A stretch of 9,016 bases of DNA, taken from positions 1-9,016 of the forward strand of contig JAEDLP010000075.1 of NCBI GenBank assembly GCA_016295225.1, written 5' to 3'. This DNA is from Oscillospiraceae bacterium (GTDB lineage Bacteria; Bacillota; Clostridia; Oscillospirales; Oscillospiraceae). A model generated the notes under the pieces. That model was given only the letters and a program-made list of their open reading frames with translations. It did no database searches and was not told the DNA's origin. The position numbers were made by a program, and so were the translations under genes. This document shows, one piece after another, positions 6,145 through 9,016 of the stretch (the first letter of the stretch is position 1; the number at the start of each line of letters is the position of its first letter).

Positions 6145-6837
6145 TCAATAAAACAGCGCGAAGAGGTTGGCTCCCACCACAGTGAGCAGGCCGGCCACCA
6201 CGATGGACAGGCTGCTCATGGCCCCCTGAACCTGGCCCATCTCCATGGCCCGGGCGGTGCCCACAGCGTGGGTGGCGGTGCCGATGCCCACCCCCTGGGC
6301 GATGGGGTCGGTGATCCGCAGGAGTTTGCAGAAGCCCTCGGCGAAGATATTGCCCAGCACCCCAGTGATGATGATGACCACCACCGACAGGGACACATGA
6401 CCCCCCAAAATCTCCGTGACCCCGATGCCGATGGCGGTGGTGATGGACTTGGGCAGAAGGGTCACGTACATGGCGTGGTCCAGGCGGAAGACCATCGCCA
6501 GCAGCAGAATGCAGCTCAGGCTGGCCAAAACCCCGGCCAGGATCCCCAGGCCCACCGCCTTGGTGTTCTGCCGCAGAAGGGCAAACTGCTCATACAGGGG
6601 CACCGCCAGGCAGACGGTGGCCGGGGTGAGCAGGTAGCTCAGATACTTGGCCCCGTCGTTGTAAACCTGATAGTCCATACCGGTCACCATCAGAAAGACG
6701 ATGACCAGCACGATGGCCACCAGCAGGGGGTTGAAGATGGCCAGCTTAAACCGCTTCTTCAGGGTCAGGCCCACCCCGTAGGCGGCCAGGGACAGGAAAA
6801 ACCCGAAAAACAGGGACTCTGCCAGCAGTTCAGACAT
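6145..6837 (-). CDS. lrgB: LrgB/CidB family membrane protein
   Basis: This 230-residue polytopic protein is the larger partner of the LrgA/LrgB system. Family landmarks are LLPKSITTAIGIGVTEILGG (127-146) and GIGTATHAVGTARAME (184-199), both highly characteristic. Hydrophobic segments span most of the chain (for example 5-25, 35-53, 65-80, 95-118, 148-170, 208-228). In Staphylococcus LrgAB/CidAB are tied to control of murein hydrolases and lysis. The Bacillus homologues PftAB and Streptococcus mutans LrgAB import pyruvate, and plant PLGG1 carries glycolate/glycerate. A small-organic-acid transport role is thus likely, but the exact substrate is inferred. The start overlaps the end of lrgA by 8 bases (ATGTCTGA), implying translational coupling. 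No LytST-type two-component regulator is visible beside it. Confidence 0.95.
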   Translation of the reverse strand: MSELLAESLFFGFFLSLAAYGVGLTLKKRFKLAIFNPLLVAIVLVIVFLMVTGMDYQVYNDGAKYLSYLLTPATVCLAVPLYEQFALLRQNTKAVGLGILAGVLASLSCILLLAMVFRLDHAMYVTLLPKSITTAIGIGVTEILGGHVSLSVVVIIITGVLGNIFAEGFCKLLRITDPIAQGVGIGTATHAVGTARAMEMGQVQGAMSSLSIVVAGLLTVVGANLFALFY

Positions 6838-7198
6838 GGTCTTCCCCTCCCTTCTTCCCCCGGCGGATGACCGCCTGGGTCACCAGGCCCGCCGCCCCCA
6901 TGACCACAAAGGTGGAGACCGCCGTGATGACGGCGATGGGCAACAGGTTGGGCTTTAACACATCCCAGGCCTCCAGCAGACCTACGGCGGCGGGCAGGAA
7001 GAGGATGGGCATAATCTCAATGAGAAACACGCTGGTCTCCCGGATAGACGCCAGCTTCAGCAGGCCCGACTGCAGGCAGACGAACAGGATGACGATGCCG
7101 TAGATACTGGCCGGGACGGGCAGCGGCAGCAGCAGGCTGAGCAGCTCCCCCAGGCAGGAAATGGCCAGAATGATGCCGAACTGTTTCAGATACTTCAA
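6830..7198 (-). CDS. lrgA: LrgA/CidA family holin-like membrane protein, TTG start
   Basis: This 122-residue small membrane protein has about four hydrophobic segments (8-24, 29-46, 58-77, 85-110) and a positively charged C-terminus (IRRGKKGGED). Family landmarks are LPLPVPASIYGIVILF (24-39) and IMPILFLPAAVGLLEAW (62-78). It should form the membrane complex with LrgB. The start is chosen as TTG at 7198 because the product then begins MKYLKQFGIILAIS, as in homologues, and AGAAGG (7208-7213) lies 9 bases upstream. The open frame continues far upstream, but that extension is low-complexity, crosses the promoter and resembles no family sequence. A GTG at about 7226 falls near the expected transcription start and has no ribosome site. 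Confidence 0.92.
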   Translation of the reverse strand: MKYLKQFGIILAISCLGELLSLLLPLPVPASIYGIVILFVCLQSGLLKLASIRETSVFLIEIMPILFLPAAVGLLEAWDVLKPNLLPIAVITAVSTFVVMGAAGLVTQAVIRRGKKGGEDHV

Positions 7199-7207
7199 AC
7201 AAACGCG

Positions 7208-7213
7208 CCTTCT
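7208..7213 (-). promoter_or_regulatory. Ribosome binding site supporting the TTG start of lrgA
   Basis: AGAAGG on the minus strand with a 9-base spacer to TTG at 7198. No ATG occurs in frame nearby, so this site decides the start. Confidence 0.65.
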
Positions 7214-7234
7214 TTCTGTGTTGTGCACCAGAGC

Positions 7235-7264
7235 ATCATAGCACGAGAGGGGGAAAGAAAGCAA
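7235..7264 (-). promoter_or_regulatory. lrgA: Promoter of lrgAB
   Basis: On the minus strand, TTGCTT (7259-7264), an 18-base spacer and TATGAT (7235-7240) form a promoter. The -10 is preceded by TGC, giving an extended -10 element (TGCTATGAT). Initiation near 7228 would give a leader of about 30 nt, which fits the TTG start at 7198. The spacer contains a pyrimidine-rich CCCCCTCTC run. Confidence 0.7.
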
Positions 7265-7295
7265 CGACTTTTTCTCTCCTGCGCCGCCGAAACGC

Positions 7296-7333
7296 CCCAA
7301 CGGGCGGCAGTGGGAAAACTGCCGCCCGTTGGG
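7296..7333 (-). terminator. Perfect 15-bp inverted repeat after the SLH protein gene, probable terminator
   Basis: CCCAACGGGCGGCAG (7296-7310) is exactly complementary to CTGCCGCCCGTTGGG (7319-7333) around an 8-base TGGGAAAA loop. It lies 20 bases beyond the stop of the surface protein gene and just upstream of the lrgAB promoter, the expected place for a terminator. On the minus strand, however, the stem is followed by GCGTTTCGG, a poor T-tract, so it may need a factor, be leaky, or mainly protect the 3' end of the mRNA. Confidence 0.6.
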
Positions 7334-7353
7334 AAAAAGAGAGAGAGGGGGAA

Positions 7354-9016
7354 TTACGAAGCATAGTTCGTGAGGAAGCGATAGAGGATGGTGGCCAGCT
7401 GGGCGCGGGTGGCACTGCCGGCGGGGATTAAGCCGCTGTCCGTACCCTGGATCAGGGAGGACCCCACGGCCCACTGCATAGAAGTCACGGCGTAGCCGCT
7501 GACCTGTCCCCCGTCGCCGAAGCCGGAGAGGTCGCCCTGGACGGTAAGGTCATAGCCCTTGATCTGGCTGTAGCGGTACAACATAACAGCAAGCTGCTCG
7601 CGGGTGATCTCCTGGTCAGGGGCGAAGGCGGTCTCGCAGACGCCGTTGACAATGCCCTTTTCGGCGGCCCAGGCCACAGCCCCGGCATAGTAAGCGCTCT
7701 CCTTCACATCTGCAAAGGCTGCGCCGGTCTTTGCCTGAGGCTCATTTTCCATGCGCCACAGGATGGTGACCACCATGCCGCGGGTGGTGGAAACGGAGGG
7801 ACCGAAGGTATCGTCGGCCAGGCCGTTCATAACGCCTTTCTCGTAAGCGAACCGCACGCCGTCATAGAACCAGTCGCCGGACTTCACATCGGTGAAGGGC
7901 AGTTCCGCAGGTTCGGGGGTAGGTTCGTCGGGGGTAGGTTCAGGCTGGGGCTTCACGGAGGGCTTGCCGGGGGAGGACCCGCCGGCGCTTTCCTTGGTTC
8001 CAGTCAGCTCATAGACGGCCAGAGTACCGGACACCTCGCAGGCGGTCAGCAGAAGGGGCTGTCCGGTCTTGCTGTCGATGGCAGAGACAAAGCACAGGCC
8101 CTCGGGGGAGACATCGCCCTGGATGGCGTCGTCAAACTCGCGGGAGTTGATGTAGTTGACAAACTGGGCCTGGGCAGGATTGGTGATGTCATAGACCATC
8201 ACGCCGCCGATGCGTTCCAGGGCGACAAAGGCGTAGCTCTTGCCGTTCACAACGCCGGTGACAACGCTCTCCGGCTCGGGGCCCTTCTTGCCAGAGCGGT
8301 TGTCCACGCTGGTCTTGTCGTTGGAGCAATTAAAATATTCAGGAAGTTTCTCTGCGGTGATCGTTTCAAAATCGCTGCCACTGTCGTAGACCAGTTTCAG
8401 GCCGTGGGAGGTCACCTCATAGATGGAGAAGGAGCGGCCACCGAACACATAGTCCTTGTTTTCGTCCAGGCCGTCCCACAGATTGGCGTTGAACCAGACA
8501 ACCTTTTTGTTCAGGGTCACATTGCCGGTGGGAGAGGTCTTGCTCTCATACTCATTGTCCAGGCCTTCCCAGTCGGCGCGGCTATCGCCCTCGTTGGCGG
8601 TCAGAAGGTAGGTCTTGCCGCCGATGGTGGTCACAGAAATGCCGTCAGGCATCTTGATGCCATAGACATTTTCGTAGTTCTCCAGCTGAACCGTGTCATT
8701 TTTCTGGAGATCGACCTTGGTCACGCCGTAATCTTGGAATCCCAGCGGATACACGCCGGTGAATTTCCCGGTTTTGATATCCAGCACGGCAATGGCGTTG
8801 GCCTCCTGGAGGGAGACATAAGCGGTCTTGCCGGAGACAGCGATGTATTCCGGCTCAAAGTCGGTGGAGGGCTGGGTGTCCTTCTGCACCAGCACACCGG
8901 CGGCGGTCAAAGCGTCCCGCTGCGCGTCGAAGCTGTCAAAATACACGGTGTTAGCGGTCAGGGCATTGCTCTTTCCGATGGTGACGATGGACACGGAGCC
9001 CTTAGGGTCGGCGCCG
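7354..9016 (-). CDS. Choice-of-anchor I beta-propeller surface protein with three SLH repeats, 5' end outside window
   Basis: The 553 visible residues (first complete codon at 9015) begin GADPKGSVSIVTIGK inside the protein; the signal peptide and first part of the propeller lie beyond the right edge. Residues about 1-340 match the choice-of-anchor I domain: FEPEYIAVSGKTAYVSLQEA (53-72), LLTANEGDSRADW (137-149), GPEPESVVTGVVNGKSYAFV (245-264), LERIGGVMVYDITNP (266-280), SPEGLCFV (303-310) and ACEVSGTLAVYEL (325-337). A proline-rich linker (about 343-372, PEPTPDEPTPEP) leads to three S-layer homology repeats at about 373-420, 433-480 and 495-550. Their FTDV/FADV openings and TR-x2-x2-ILYR-like ends are intact, though the third opens with the weaker SGFGDG. 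SLH domains bind pyruvylated secondary cell-wall polymer, so the protein should sit on the cell surface. No phosphatase or nuclease domain is visible, and the ligand is unknown. An internal GTG at 8994 is not the start, since the propeller sequence continues in frame upstream of it. Confidence 0.92.
   Translation of the reverse strand, partial: GADPKGSVSIVTIGKSNALTANTVYFDSFDAQRDALTAAGVLVQKDTQPSTDFEPEYIAVSGKTAYVSLQEANAIAVLDIKTGKFTGVYPLGFQDYGVTKVDLQKNDTVQLENYENVYGIKMPDGISVTTIGGKTYLLTANEGDSRADWEGLDNEYESKTSPTGNVTLNKKVVWFNANLWDGLDENKDYVFGGRSFSIYEVTSHGLKLVYDSGSDFETITAEKLPEYFNCSNDKTSVDNRSGKKGPEPESVVTGVVNGKSYAFVALERIGGVMVYDITNPAQAQFVNYINSREFDDAIQGDVSPEGLCFVSAIDSKTGQPLLLTACEVSGTLAVYELTGTKESAGGSSPGKPSVKPQPEPTPDEPTPEPAELPFTDVKSGDWFYDGVRFAYEKGVMNGLADDTFGPSVSTTRGMVVTILWRMENEPQAKTGAAFADVKESAYYAGAVAWAAEKGIVNGVCETAFAPDQEITREQLAVMLYRYSQIKGYDLTVQGDLSGFGDGGQVSGYAVTSMQWAVGSSLIQGTDSGLIPAGSATRAQLATILYRFLTNYAS

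Noticed and set aside
6073..6870. Plus-strand open frame (265 codons) opposite lrgB
   Set aside because: It begins inside the GNAT gene, crosses the terminator and runs antisense to lrgB. The composition is His/Gln/Gly-rich shadow sequence.
7199..7474. N-terminal extension of lrgA to 7474
   Set aside because: It would cross the lrgAB promoter, the 15-bp inverted repeat and the end of the SLH gene. The residues are non-hydrophobic filler unlike any LrgA.

Overview
The window is chromosomal DNA from a bacterium with GC-rich coding sequence (strong C/G preference at third codon positions) and Firmicute-type expression signals: AAGGAGG-like ribosome binding sites, A/T-rich -10 boxes, and hairpin-plus-T terminators. 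MetRS with four zinc-site cysteines, LrgAB, an S-layer-homology (SLH) surface protein and the overall composition suggest a high-GC member of the Clostridia, perhaps Oscillospiraceae (Flavonifractor/Lawsonibacter-like). That placement is inference; no rRNA or tRNA is present to confirm it. I see no mobile element, CRISPR array or phage gene.

Layout. (1) 1-2746, minus strand: an 8-TM membrane protein of unknown function with a cysteine-rich tail, followed about 100 bases downstream by metG (methionyl-tRNA synthetase), whose 3' end runs off the left edge. (2) 2747-3037: a divergent intergenic region with a clear plus-strand promoter, a probable minus-strand promoter, and a well-formed intrinsic terminator facing the minus strand that no annotated gene explains. 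(3) 3038-6140, plus strand: a three-gene run of a minimal DEAD-box RNA helicase, a soluble DUF2156/MprF-C-type acyltransferase-fold protein and a tandem GNAT acetyltransferase, closed by a strong terminator. The leader of the third gene can form two mutually exclusive hairpins, one of which covers its Shine-Dalgarno sequence. (4) 6145-7264, minus strand: lrgA-lrgB, overlapping by 8 bases, with their own promoter and a TTG start on lrgA. (5) 7296-9016, minus strand: a secreted-type surface protein (choice-of-anchor I beta-propeller, Pro-rich linker, three SLH repeats), cut at its N-terminus by the right edge and followed by a perfect 15-bp inverted repeat.

How the parts fit. metG is translation housekeeping. 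The helicase probably serves RNA folding or decay. The two GNAT-fold proteins behind it are likely co-transcribed with it, but nothing in the sequence gives their substrates. LrgAB is a two-component membrane system linked in related bacteria to pyruvate/small-acid transport and murein hydrolase control. The window is mostly ordinary chromosome. I found no clear new multi-gene system; the best leads are small regulatory structures and the unknown Cys-tailed membrane protein.
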